Source of the DNA: Nocardia sp. NRRL S-836
Lineage (GTDB): Bacteria; Actinomycetota; Actinomycetes; Mycobacteriales; Pseudonocardiaceae
Length of the DNA stretch: 64,000 nt
NCBI RefSeq assembly: GCF_001279525.1
Contig: NZ_LGDY01000122.1
Span: 1-64,000 of the forward strand
Reading direction: 5' to 3'
Shown in pieces: positions 28,866-38,267 of the stretch. Below the pieces are notes generated by a model. That model was not told where the DNA came from. It saw nothing but the letters and a program-made list of their open reading frames with translations, and searched no databases. The stretch's first letter is position 1. Each line of letters begins with the position of its first letter. The position numbers were made by a program, and so were the translations under genes.

Positions 28866-29816
28866 ATGGCTCTCGTGATGACGCAGCCGGAGCACAGACC
28901 AGCCGGTAGTCACACGGGTGAGCCCCTCCTCTCGGTGGCCGCGGTGGCCAGGCGGCTCGGCGTCGCACCCGCGACGCTGCGCACCTGGGACCGCCGCTAC
29001 GGGCTCGGACCCAGTGGTCACACGGTCGGGCGACACCGCAAGTACGGGCCACGGGACGTGGCACGCCTGGAACTGATGCAGCGCGCTCTTCTTCGTGGCG
29101 CCTCATCGGCCGAAGCCGCCCGGTTCGCGCTCGACTCGGGGTCGTCGATCACGCACGGCGAGGCGCCTGCCGCTCCGGCCGGCGGCCGGGGCCTGAAGAT
29201 GCCGGGCGCGTCCCGGCTCGCCCGCGGGCTCGGCCGTGCGGCGCTCGCGATGGACTCCATCGCCGTGCAGGGGATGCTGGCCGACTCCCTGGCCTCCGAC
29301 GGCGTGATCGCCACGTGGAACGAGGTCGTCCGGCCGGTGCTGACGGCCGTCTCCGCGCGGTGGGAGCTGTCGGGTGCCGGTGTCGAGGTGGAGCACCTGT
29401 TGAACGAGTGCGTGCTCGCGTCGTTCGTGCGCGCGACACCGCTCGTCACGCTCGGCCGCAACCATCGGCCCGTGCTGCTGGCGTGCATGCCGGAGGAGAG
29501 GCACAACCTCCCGCTCTACCCGCTGGCGGCGGAGCTGGCGCGGCGCGGGATCGTGGTCCGGCAGCTCGGGGCGGCGTTGCCGGTGGACGCGCTGGCCGCG
29601 GCCGTGCGGCGGACCGCGCCGTCGGCGGTGGTGCTGTGGGCGCAGCTGCCCGGGTACGCCGATCCGGGGGTGCTCACCGCGTTGCCGCGCACCCGGCAGC
29701 AGGTCCGGGTGTTCGTCGGCGGTCCGGGCTGGCGGCGGGGCGTGGTGCCGTCGCCGGCCGAGCGGGTCGCCGACCTCGGTGACGCGGCGGCCGCCGTGGA
29801 GGCCGCCGTCACCTGA
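28866..29816 (+). CDS. MerR-type regulator with B12-binding domain (CarH/LitR-like)
   Basis: 316 residues: MerR winged helix (about 22-90, LSVAAVARRLGVAPATLRTW and a YGPRDVARL wing), then a four-helix module, then a cobalamin-binding Rossmann domain. The helix module carries Trp166, nine residues, Glu176-His177, which is the Wx9EH motif that caps adenosylcobalamin in CarH light sensors. The lower axial histidine is expected at His213 in MPEERHNLP, an ExHxxP form of the usual DxHxxG. By analogy the dark tetramer would repress and light would release DNA. It diverges from whiB, and no carotenoid genes are visible nearby. ATG 28866 or ATG 28878 could be the start. Confidence 0.8.
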   Translation: MALVMTQPEHRPAGSHTGEPLLSVAAVARRLGVAPATLRTWDRRYGLGPSGHTVGRHRKYGPRDVARLELMQRALLRGASSAEAARFALDSGSSITHGEAPAAPAGGRGLKMPGASRLARGLGRAALAMDSIAVQGMLADSLASDGVIATWNEVVRPVLTAVSARWELSGAGVEVEHLLNECVLASFVRATPLVTLGRNHRPVLLACMPEERHNLPLYPLAAELARRGIVVRQLGAALPVDALAAAVRRTAPSAVVLWAQLPGYADPGVLTALPRTRQQVRVFVGGPGWRRGVVPSPAERVADLGDAAAAVEAAVT

Positions 29817-29833
29817 CGGCACACTGCGTCCTC

Positions 29834-30745
29834 GTGGACTCTGGGGAAGACGGGCTGCGCCGGGCCGCTTTCGGTGACTCACCCGAGCGGGACGTCTGGG
29901 GCGCGCTCGGTGCGCCGAGCGCTCGGGTGCGGTGGCTCGCGGCCGTGGTGCTCGGCGGGCAGGGGCACTACGCCGCCGCGGCGACCGCGTTGGACGCGCT
30001 CCGCCACGACCCCGACCCGGTGATCGCCTCGCTCGCCCTGTCGACGCGGGCGTCGCACCACCGCCAGCTCGGTGCCCACCACCTCGCGCGCGGGCTGGAC
30101 GGCCTGGCGCTCGCCCGTGCCTGCGACGCCGGTGCGGGGGACGCCGACCCGGACGGGATTGACGCCGCCGGTGCGCGGGTCGACGCGGTGCTCGGGCTCG
30201 CGGCCGACGCGATCGGCGCCGGGCGGCCTGGTGAGTCGCGGCGGCTGCTCGCCCAGCTCGGCCGCACGCCGTCCTGGCGCGGTGCGGTCCGGCTCGGCTG
30301 GGTGAGCGCCGAGGTGGAGCTGGCCTCCGGCCGGGCGCACGCGGCGGTGGCCCCCGCAGAGGAGGCGTACGGCGTGGCGAAGAGGGAGGGAGCGCTCCGG
30401 CACACGCTCAAGTCGGCACTCGTGCTCGGCACCTCCCTGGTCGTGGAGGGGACACCCGACGGCCTCGCCCGAGGCGTTGAACTAGTCGAGTGTGAGCTAA
30501 ATCACAGCGCCGAAAATGGGCTTCATCCGTTGATCTGGCCGAGCGCTCTTGTCCTGGTGGGCCATGCCCCCACGGTGGGCGCAGTCGCCATCAACCGGGC
30601 GACGGAGGCTCTGAGCTGCGTGTTACGGAGAGCTGATCCCGTCAGCCGTCAGGTCGCGCTCGAGTCCCCCTGGGTGCCGACCGGGCTGCTCCGTTCCGGG
30701 GAACCCCCGAACGCAGACCCTCAGACGAACTTCTTGACGGATTAA
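29834..30745 (+). CDS. Helical-repeat protein of the groEL1-sigD region (Rv3415c-like position)
   Basis: 303 residues from GTG 29834, no signal peptide. It is almost entirely Ala/Leu/Arg-rich helices of TPR type (GHYAAAATALDALRHDP, AEEAYGVAKREG). M. tuberculosis has an uncharacterised gene, Rv3415c, in the same place between whiB3 and sigD, so it is probably the counterpart. It follows the MerR-B12 gene by 17 bp and may be in its operon. No catalytic motif is visible; a scaffold role is only a guess. Confidence 0.65.
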   Translation: MDSGEDGLRRAAFGDSPERDVWGALGAPSARVRWLAAVVLGGQGHYAAAATALDALRHDPDPVIASLALSTRASHHRQLGAHHLARGLDGLALARACDAGAGDADPDGIDAAGARVDAVLGLAADAIGAGRPGESRRLLAQLGRTPSWRGAVRLGWVSAEVELASGRAHAAVAPAEEAYGVAKREGALRHTLKSALVLGTSLVVEGTPDGLARGVELVECELNHSAENGLHPLIWPSALVLVGHAPTVGAVAINRATEALSCVLRRADPVSRQVALESPWVPTGLLRSGEPPNADPQTNFLTD

Positions 30746-30826
30746 GCACCGGATCGTGTCAAGGTCGGGCCATCAGCGTCCGATAGGGGATATGGAACGT
30801 CACTCGGCTGCAGGAAAGGAGTCCCC

Positions 30827-31424
30827 GTGACCACGGTCCTTATTTGCGATGACCGGCGCAGTGTGCGTGAGGGTCTCACCCGCGTGATGTCGGCTGTCCC
30901 CGGGGGTTAGCCGCATCGACTGCGTAGCGCACGGTGACGAGTTGTTGGCTCGCTTTTCCAGGCAGCCGGTCGACGTCGTACTGGTGGGAACCCAGCGCGC
31001 CGTCCCGACCGGGGTGGAAGCAACCCGTCGGCTCGTCTCCGCGAACCCCCAGGCAAACGTCATCGTGTTCGGTGCCCCCGACGACGCGGGCAGCATCGCC
31101 GCCGCGATCGCCGGCGGTGCCCGCGGCTATCTGAGGTGGGACGCGTCGCGCCCCGAGCTTGTGGCAGCCCTCGCGCACACGCTCGCCAGCACCTCGGTGC
31201 CCGCACCGCGCCAGCCCTCCGACCCCGGTGTGCAGCTCACGGAGCGCGAGCTCCAGGTGCTGCGCGGCATGAGCCAGGGCAAGAGCAACGGCCAGATCGG
31301 CCGCGAGCTCTACCTCTCGGAGGACACGGTCAAGACGCACGCCCGTCGCTTGTTCCGCAAGCTCGGAGTCCGTGACCGCGCCCAGGCGGTCGCACACGGC
31401 TTCCGGCGTGGTCTCGTGCAGTAG
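30827..31424 (+). pseudogene. bldM: BldM-like atypical response regulator, frameshifted
   Basis: GTG 30827 follows AGGAAAGGAG. The frame MTTVLICDDRRSVREG stops at TAG 30908 after 27 codons because of an extra G in the run 30902-30906. With one G removed the frame reads PGVSRIDCVAHGDELL and continues to 31424 as a complete protein of about 198 residues. The C-terminal LuxR-type helix-turn-helix (LTERELQVLRGMSQGKSN, LSEDTVKTHARRLFRKLG) is close to BldM of Streptomyces, which also lies beside whiD and sigD. BldM activates aerial hypha and sporulation genes, alone or with WhiI. The receiver domain lacks the phospho-acceptor Asp (VDVVLVGTQRA). Either a homopolymer sequencing error or a real loss. 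Confidence 0.85.
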
Positions 31425-31462
31425 TCAGCGCCACGGCGTTCGACGAGCAAGCCGCAATCCCC

Positions 31463-31489
31463 CAGCCCGGTGACACTGTCGCCGGGCTG
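31463..31489 (+). terminator. Terminator after the bldM-like gene
   Basis: CAGCCCGGTGAC-ACT-GTCGCCGGGCTG: a 12-bp stem with one G-U pair and a 3-base loop at 31463-31489. The rest of the gap to sigD (31490-31654) contains no further clear element. Confidence 0.75.
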
Positions 31490-31654
31490 CGGCCGTTCGG
31501 CGTGTCGGCTGATCACGCGTGGTGTCCATACCCCGTTGATGAACAGACGGCGCTCAGACCGGTACGGTGAGAACCACTGCTCGAAGTCGCCGTGGGTGAC
31601 TCGTGTTGTTCTATGTCGGTACGCCAACAAGTAACACCAGGGCTGTTGTCTGCG

Positions 31655-32227
31655 ATGACCAACTTGGGGGACGGACTGGACGCCGAAGTGGGCGCGGCCG
31701 TCGACGGCGACCGCCAGGCGATCGAACGCCTGCTGGCCTCCATTCGTCCTCTGGTGGTGCGGTACTGCCGCGCCAGAGTTGGCAGGCAGGAGCGAAGCTT
31801 CGCTTCGGCGGACGATGTGGCCCAGGAGGTGTGTCTCGCGGTGCTCACGGCATTGCCCAGCTACCGCGATCAGGGTCGGCCCTTCCTCGCGTTCGTCTAC
31901 GGGATCGCGGCGCACAAGGTGGCCGACGCACATCGGTCTGCCGCCAGGAACCGCTCCGAGCCCGTTCCCGAGGTACCCGACGCGCCGGAGACCGGAGCTG
32001 GTCCGGAACAGCGGGCCATGCAGGGCGAACTCTCCGACCGGATGGCCGTCCTGCTGCGCGTCCTGCCGGAGAAGCAGCGGGAGATCCTGCTGTTGAGGGT
32101 GGTGGTCGGACTCTCCGCCGAGGAAACTGCCGAGGCGGTCGGTTCGACGCCGGGTGCGGTCCGGGTGGCGCAACACCGTGCGCTGGCTCGGCTGCGCAAG
32201 TCGCTGGCAGCGGAGGAGGTGGTCTGA
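31655..32227 (+). CDS. sigD: ECF-type RNA polymerase sigma factor SigD
   Basis: 190 residues from ATG 31655. Region 2 includes RPLVVRYCRARVG, SADDVAQEVCLAVLTALP and PFLAFVYGIAAHKVADAHR. Region 4 has LPEKQREILLLRVVVGLSAEET and a helix-turn-helix AVGSTPGAVRVAQHRALARL. The sequence follows M. tuberculosis SigD closely and lies at the same place upstream of the anti-sigma gene and guaB. Upstream in-frame starts (31592, 31613) exist, and none has a clear ribosome-binding site. The next gene, encoding its inhibitor, starts immediately at the stop. Confidence 0.92.
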   Translation: MTNLGDGLDAEVGAAVDGDRQAIERLLASIRPLVVRYCRARVGRQERSFASADDVAQEVCLAVLTALPSYRDQGRPFLAFVYGIAAHKVADAHRSAARNRSEPVPEVPDAPETGAGPEQRAMQGELSDRMAVLLRVLPEKQREILLLRVVVGLSAEETAEAVGSTPGAVRVAQHRALARLRKSLAAEEVV

Positions 32228-33121
32228 GTGGCCGACGAACACGGGAAGGACGACGGAGAAGTGCGCGGACAGGACGATAGAGCCCCGCACGAACCCGTTG
32301 CAGATGATCTTTCGGCTGTACAGGCCGATGACCGGCTGCTGGACGCACTGGGGTCAGCGACACCAGGTGCGGCCGGCGCACTGGTCGACGACGAGCTGAA
32401 CGCGTTGCTGCTCGCGTGGCGGCACGAGGTGGAGACCGAGCCCTTCGGAGAGCTCGTCGACACCGAGACCGCCATCGCCACGATCCAGGCTGCCCGCCCG
32501 CAGCCGGTGAGCAAGCACCGCTTCCTGATCCCCCTGGCAAGCGCCGCCGCGGTGCTCGCCATCGCCTTCACCGGCGTGAGCCTCGTGGCCCGCGACGCCC
32601 AGCCGGGCGACGCGCTCTGGGGCCTCACCCGAGTGCTCTACTCCGAGCACGCGAAGTCCATCGAGGCGGCGGCCATCGTCCGCAGCGACCTCGACTCGGC
32701 CCGCCTCGCCCTGCGCGAGGGCAAGGTCAGCGAGGCCCGCGAGAAGCTCAACAGGATCGAGGCCAGCCTCGGGTCCATCTCGACCGACGACGGCAAGGCC
32801 CAGCTCGAGGAAAAGCACAAGGAACTCGCGAAGCAGCTGGACACGAACACCTCGGTGACGTCACCCACCACGCCACCGCCCGTCGTGCCCCAGCCCACCG
32901 AGCCCTCGACCAAGCCGACGACCCCGTCCTCGCCCCCGACGACGGAAGCCTCGACCTCCCCGCCGCCCACGTCCGCGCCGTCGGAGACCCCTCCGCCGCC
33001 GAACCCGACGTCGAACGGCGAAGAGCCCCCGCCTCCGCCGCCGGATCCGGGGACCAAGGAGACGCCTGGGTCCAGTGGGACCAACGCGGTCAACGAAGGT
33101 GGGAGTACGGGGACCAACTGA
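32228..33121 (+). CDS. rsdA: Anti-sigma-D factor RsdA
   Basis: 297 residues from GTG 32228, adjoining sigD without a gap. The cytoplasmic N-terminus holds a sigma-binding segment (about 55-75, DDELNALLLAWRHEVE). One transmembrane helix follows (about 98-118, LIPLASAAAVLAIAFTGVSL), then a conserved extracytoplasmic helix region (QPGDALWGLTRVLYSEHAKS, SARLALREGKVSEAREKL) and a long Pro/Thr/Ser-rich tail. The M. tuberculosis counterpart Rv3413c binds SigD region 4 and is released by regulated proteolysis. The Pro/Thr tail probably spans the wall. A hairpin terminator follows. Confidence 0.9.
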   Translation: MADEHGKDDGEVRGQDDRAPHEPVADDLSAVQADDRLLDALGSATPGAAGALVDDELNALLLAWRHEVETEPFGELVDTETAIATIQAARPQPVSKHRFLIPLASAAAVLAIAFTGVSLVARDAQPGDALWGLTRVLYSEHAKSIEAAAIVRSDLDSARLALREGKVSEAREKLNRIEASLGSISTDDGKAQLEEKHKELAKQLDTNTSVTSPTTPPPVVPQPTEPSTKPTTPSSPPTTEASTSPPPTSAPSETPPPPNPTSNGEEPPPPPPDPGTKETPGSSGTNAVNEGGSTGTN

Positions 33122-33146
33122 AGTTGGATCGCCGAGTGAGACGAGA

Positions 33147-33187
33147 TGTGAACGCCCCTGACTTCGCGGAGGTCAGGGGCGTTCACA
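33147..33187 (+). terminator. Terminator of sigD-rsdA
   Basis: A perfect 16-bp stem (TGTGAACGCCCCTGAC at 33147, complement ending at 33187) with a 9-base loop, 26 bp after the rsdA stop. Confidence 0.85.
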
Positions 33188-33224
33188 CGTCAGGTGGAAT
33201 GACGATCGGGTGACCCGGATGGGG

Positions 33225-33339
33225 GTCCGTGGTTTGTCGTCTTGGCGCCCAGGGTGGGTTGCGTCCGGTGGTCTGTCGCCTTGGCACCGGGGTCGAGTTT
33301 GGTCCGTTGTCTGTCGCCTTGGCACCGGGGGTGGTCGGG
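33225..33339 (+). repeat. Three tandem copies of a 38-39 bp unit
   Basis: Units start at 33225, 33263 and 33302. Each begins GTCCG and contains TGTCGCCTTGGCACCGGGG or a close variant (the first copy has GTCGTCTTGGCGCCC). This is the first element of the 1.15-kb gene-free stretch 33188-34335. The small frame that can be read through the units on the minus strand looks like a by-product of the repeat. Confidence 0.75.
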
Positions 33340-33417
33340 CACGTGAGCGATCACCTTGATGCCGTGGTCTTGCAGGCAGGGACGACGTTCGGGGTGCATC
33401 GCCGCTTCGCGACGATC

Positions 33418-33540
33418 GCGATTGGGGCTTGACTTCGAGCCTCTAGCGGGGCGATGAGTCCGCCTAAAAGCCGGGCTGAGAAGAGCCCGGCCGATCCCTG
33501 CCAGGATATCGCCCCGCCCTCAAAGTCAAGCCCCAATCGC
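33418..33540. repeat. Nested hairpin element with 18-bp perfect terminal inverted repeats
   Basis: GCGATTGGGGCTTGACTT at 33418-33435 has its exact complement at 33523-33540, extendable by GAG/CTC with one mismatch. Inside, GCGGGGCGAT pairs with ATCGCCCCGC, and in the centre GCCGGGCT pairs with AGCCCGGC around GAGAAG (33471-33492). The three stems are nested, so the 123 bases could fold as one long branched-free hairpin in DNA or RNA. No coding frame or target-site duplication was identified. A miniature mobile element, REP-like unit or structured RNA are all possible. Confidence 0.7.
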
Positions 33541-33585
33541 AGGTCAAAGGGGCTGTCACCGCTACCCGTCGAGGGAAGGTAGATA

Positions 33586-33744
33586 CGTCTCGCTTCGCTC
33601 GATAGGGCTCGCCATCCGAGGCATCGGGCCGATTCGTCTCGCTTCGCTCGACGGGTGTGATCATGACCGAGTCGCCGGGGGTCTGCCGCGCGGCACGGTG
33701 CGTGGCGGTGCCTCGGGCAGGTCGGTACGTCTCGCCGTGCTCGA
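33586..33744 (+). repeat. Three dispersed copies of CGTCTCGCTTCGCTCGA
   Basis: The 17-mer CGTCTCGCTTCGCTCGA occurs at 33586 and 33635 identically, and as CGTCTCGCCGTGCTCGA at 33728. Spacing is irregular (49 and 93 bp) and no gene is present. Confidence 0.6.
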
Positions 33745-33826
33745 CGGGCCCCACCATGGTCGACCGGGGCCGGAGCCAGCTCGCCTTGACTGGATCTGGA
33801 GCGCCAGCGTCGAGTGTTCAGGCGCC

Positions 33827-33875
33827 GTGTGTCCGGAAGTGTCAGACCCGGTGTGGCCAGAAATGTCAGACCCCG
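33827..33875 (+). repeat. Two tandem 24-25 bp units
   Basis: GTGTGTCCGGAAGTGTCAGA at 33827 is followed by GTGTGGCCAGAAATGTCAGA at 33851, each ending CCCG or CCCCG. An imperfect direct repeat within the gene-free stretch. Confidence 0.6.
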
Positions 33876-33907
33876 TGGGTACGTTGGGTCGCGGGGGAGC
33901 CAAATGC

Positions 33908-33928
33908 GCGGGGGACCCCTGCGCGAGC
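33908..33928 (+). repeat. Short dispersed intergenic repeat, copy 2
   Basis: Matches 19031-19051 at 20 of 21 positions (core GCGGGGGACCCCTGCG then CGAGC). The core carries the inner palindrome GGGG-ACCCC. Function unknown. Confidence 0.5.
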
Positions 33929-33975
33929 CTGCCGGTGAGCCTGTGGCGGGTGCGCCGTCTCTGGCACCGCTGTCC

Positions 33976-34210
33976 ACCCGCCAGCCCGCCGCTCATCGAG
34001 CCCGAGACGGGTGCGCGGCTCGGCTAACGCCGTTCCGCCCCTCGCCACGCCTGCCGAACGAGTCCGTGGCGGGATGCGCACCTCACCGCACACCGCTCAC
34101 CCGCCAGCCCGCTCACCGAGCCCGTGGCGGGTGCACGGCCCGGCCGTCCACGGCTCCACCCCCTCGCCACGCCTGCCGAGCGGCCCGTGGCCGGGTGCGC
34201 GACCAACGTC
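33976..34210 (+). repeat. Tandem duplication of a ~122-bp unit
   Basis: ACCCGCCAGCCCGC begins at 33976 and again about 122 bp later. Both units then carry CGAGCCCG-GGCGGGTGC-type sequence, and later CCCCTCGCCACGCCTGCCGA (about 34036 and 34166), in the same order. The copies have diverged by substitutions and small gaps. The rest of the stretch to 34335 shows nothing recognisable. Confidence 0.65.
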
Positions 34211-34335
34211 ACGCCTTGACCTCGGTCACCCCACCCAGCCGACCCCAACCGCCGGAAGCGCACCCGCCCCGAAAGTCGGCGTGAATCCCGCGCAACCGCC
34301 CACCAAAGGCCGCGCTGAGCAGCCCAAAAGAAAAG

Positions 34336-36358
<2,023 letters not shown>

Positions 36359-36394
36359 GCGGGACCCGCTAAGAGCTCTGGAGAGGAACAACAG

Positions 36395-37528
36395 GTGCGC
36401 GATCTGGTCGAGATCGGCATGGGCCGGACCGCGAGGCGGGCCTACGAGCTGGACGACATCGAGATCATCCCGTCACGTCGGACGAGGTCGTCGAAGGACG
36501 TCTCCACGACGTGGCAGATCGATGCCTACCGGTTCGACATCCCGCTGATCACCCACCCGACGGACGCGATCGTGTCGCCGGGCACGGCGGTGGCGGTCGG
36601 CGAGCTGGGCGGACTCGGTGTGCTCAACGCCGAGGGCCTCTGGGCGCGGCACGGTGACGTGGACGAGGCGCTGTTCCGCCTCGTGCAGGCCACCGAGGAC
36701 AACGACGACCCGGCGGCGGCGGTCAAGGTGCTGCAGGAGCTGCACGCCGCGCCGCTGCGGATGGACCTGGTCGTCGAGGCGATCAAGCAGGTCCGCGAGT
36801 CGGGCGTCACGGTGGCGGCGCGGGTCAGCCCGCAGCGCGCCGCCGAGCTGACCCCCGACCTGCTGGCCGCGGGCGTGGAGATCCTGGTCGTGCAGGGCAC
36901 GATCATCTCCGCCGAGCACGTGTCGCGCGACGGCGAGCCGCTGAACCTGAAGTCGTTCATCGCGGACCTCGACGTCCCGGTGATCGCGGGTGGCGTCGGC
37001 GACTACCGCACGGCGATGCACCTGATGCGCACCGGTGCGGCGGGTGTGATCGTCGGCTACGGCTACTCGCCGGGCGTCACGACCACCGACTCGGTGCTGG
37101 GCATCGGCGTGCCGATGGCCACGGCCATCGCGGACGCCGCGGCCGCGCGCCGCGACTACCTCGACGAGACCGGCGGCCGGTACGTGCACGTCATCGCCGA
37201 CGGTGGCGTGATGACCTCCGGTGACGTGGCCAAGTCGATCGCCTGCGGTGCGGACGCCGTCATGCTCGGCGAGCCCCTCGCGGCCGCGACCGAGGCACCC
37301 GGCCAGGGCCTGTACTGGACCGCGTCGTCGGCGCACCCGTCGGTGCCGCGCAGCCTGATCGCCGAGGCCGTCGACCAGGAGCTCGACCTGCGCACGCTGC
37401 TCTTCGGGCCGTCGTCGGACCCGCGCGGCGTCACGAACCTGTTCGGCGCCCTGCGCAGGGCCATGGCCAAGACCGGCTACTCGGACCTCAAGGAGTTCCA
37501 GAAGGTCGGACTGACCATCCGGGGCTAG
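36395..37528 (+). CDS. guaB3: GuaB3 family IMP dehydrogenase-related protein
   Basis: A 377-residue IMPDH/GMPR-fold barrel without CBS domains, GTG 36395 after GGAGAGG. It has IGMGRTARRAYELDDIEIIP, PLITHPTDAIVSPG and VIADGGVMTSGDVAKSIACGADAVMLG. In the loop where IMPDH has its catalytic cysteine (GPGSxCTTR) this protein reads GYSPGVTTTDSV, with no Cys. Homologues (Rv3410c) always follow guaB in actinobacteria. Its exact reaction is not settled; it may be regulatory or have altered chemistry. Confidence 0.92.
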   Translation: MRDLVEIGMGRTARRAYELDDIEIIPSRRTRSSKDVSTTWQIDAYRFDIPLITHPTDAIVSPGTAVAVGELGGLGVLNAEGLWARHGDVDEALFRLVQATEDNDDPAAAVKVLQELHAAPLRMDLVVEAIKQVRESGVTVAARVSPQRAAELTPDLLAAGVEILVVQGTIISAEHVSRDGEPLNLKSFIADLDVPVIAGGVGDYRTAMHLMRTGAAGVIVGYGYSPGVTTTDSVLGIGVPMATAIADAAAARRDYLDETGGRYVHVIADGGVMTSGDVAKSIACGADAVMLGEPLAAATEAPGQGLYWTASSAHPSVPRSLIAEAVDQELDLRTLLFGPSSDPRGVTNLFGALRRAMAKTGYSDLKEFQKVGLTIRG

Positions 37529-37540
37529 TCGTCTGCTGCG

Positions 37541-37572
37541 GAAGGGCGAGTTCCGGTTGGGACGCGCCCTTC
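37541..37572 (+). terminator. Possible terminator of guaB-guaB3
   Basis: GAAGGGCG at 37541 and CGCCCTTC ending 37572 form an 8-bp stem with a 16-base loop, followed by TGCTTT. Moderate strength. Confidence 0.5.
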
Positions 37573-37588
37573 TGCTTTGCTGGGTGAC

Positions 37589-37936
37589 GTGCCGCTCGTC
37601 GAGATCACGTACGCCCCCCACATCCCGCACGCCCTGCTCAAGGACCTCGCCGCGACGCTCCCGCACGCCGTCTCGCTGGCGGTCGAGTGCCCGGAGGAGC
37701 CCTACGACGGCAACCTGCGGCCCGGTGACGTGGAGCTGCGGTTCCGGCCGCGCGGTCCGTTCGACTCCACCGGCATGGACCTCGTGGTCGAGGTCAGGTC
37801 CAAGTGGTTCGAGAGCCGTGCGGCCAACCGGCAGGACCGCGCCGACGGTCTGTGCGCGGCGGTCGCCGACGCGACCGGGCTGCTCGACGTGGGCGTTTAC
37901 CTCAGCCTCCCGGTCGCGGCGTGGGCGCAGAGCTGA
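37589..37936 (+). CDS. Tautomerase-like small protein
   Basis: 115 residues from GTG 37589, reading MPLVEITYAPHIPHALLKDL. A proline directly after the initiator and the short beta-strand start are the pattern of the tautomerase/5-carboxymethyl-2-hydroxymuconate isomerase superfamily, where Pro1 is the catalytic base after Met removal. RSKWFESRAANRQ in the second half may supply the basic residues. The fold assignment rests on these features only. The neighbours are guaB3 and a small membrane protein. Confidence 0.65.
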   Translation: MPLVEITYAPHIPHALLKDLAATLPHAVSLAVECPEEPYDGNLRPGDVELRFRPRGPFDSTGMDLVVEVRSKWFESRAANRQDRADGLCAAVADATGLLDVGVYLSLPVAAWAQS

Positions 37937-37974
37937 TCTTGCAACCGACCGGGTGTCCCGTGCGTCTGTAGGGC

Positions 37975-38187
37975 GTGGATTTGGATGCCCTCTTCGACAA
38001 GGACAACGGCAGCGTCGGCACGGTCGAGGAGCCGGAGACCGACGAGGTGGCGGACGAGGCCGCCGACGACACCGACGACAGCGGTATCGGCTGGAAAGCC
38101 CTGGTCCTGTTCATCTGCGGTGGACTGGTGATCACGGCGCTGGTCGTGGCGTTCATGGTCTGGGTGATCGAGGGCTTGGTGCTCTGA
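37975..38187 (+). CDS. Small acidic single-pass membrane protein
   Basis: 70 residues from GTG 37975. The first 38 are strongly acidic (EEPETDEVADEAADDTDD). A hydrophobic helix follows (about 42-66, ALVLFICGGLVITALVVAFM) and the end is short. It lies between the tautomerase-like gene and choD. No family recognised; the start has only weak ribosome-binding sequence. Confidence 0.6.
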   Translation: MDLDALFDKDNGSVGTVEEPETDEVADEAADDTDDSGIGWKALVLFICGGLVITALVVAFMVWVIEGLVL

Positions 38188-38231
38188 GCCGCCGCCGGGC
38201 GCGGAGATTCCCGGCTGAACCGATCGGGGAC

Positions 38232-38256
38232 TAGGCGTTACCGGAAGTAACGCCTA
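38232..38256. promoter_or_regulatory. 25-bp palindrome before choD (putative operator)
   Basis: TAGGCGTTAC-CGGAA-GTAACGCCTA is a perfect 10-bp inverted repeat 11 bp before the choD ATG. The arrangement resembles operators of dimeric repressors such as the TetR family that control lipid and sterol genes in actinobacteria. The symmetry is seen; the binding protein is unknown. Confidence 0.5.
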
Positions 38257-38267
38257 CTCTCCGGTTC

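Noticed and set aside
33225..34210. Possible CRISPR array
   Set aside because: Repeats differ in length, sequence and spacing, there are no regular unique spacers and no cas genes in the window.
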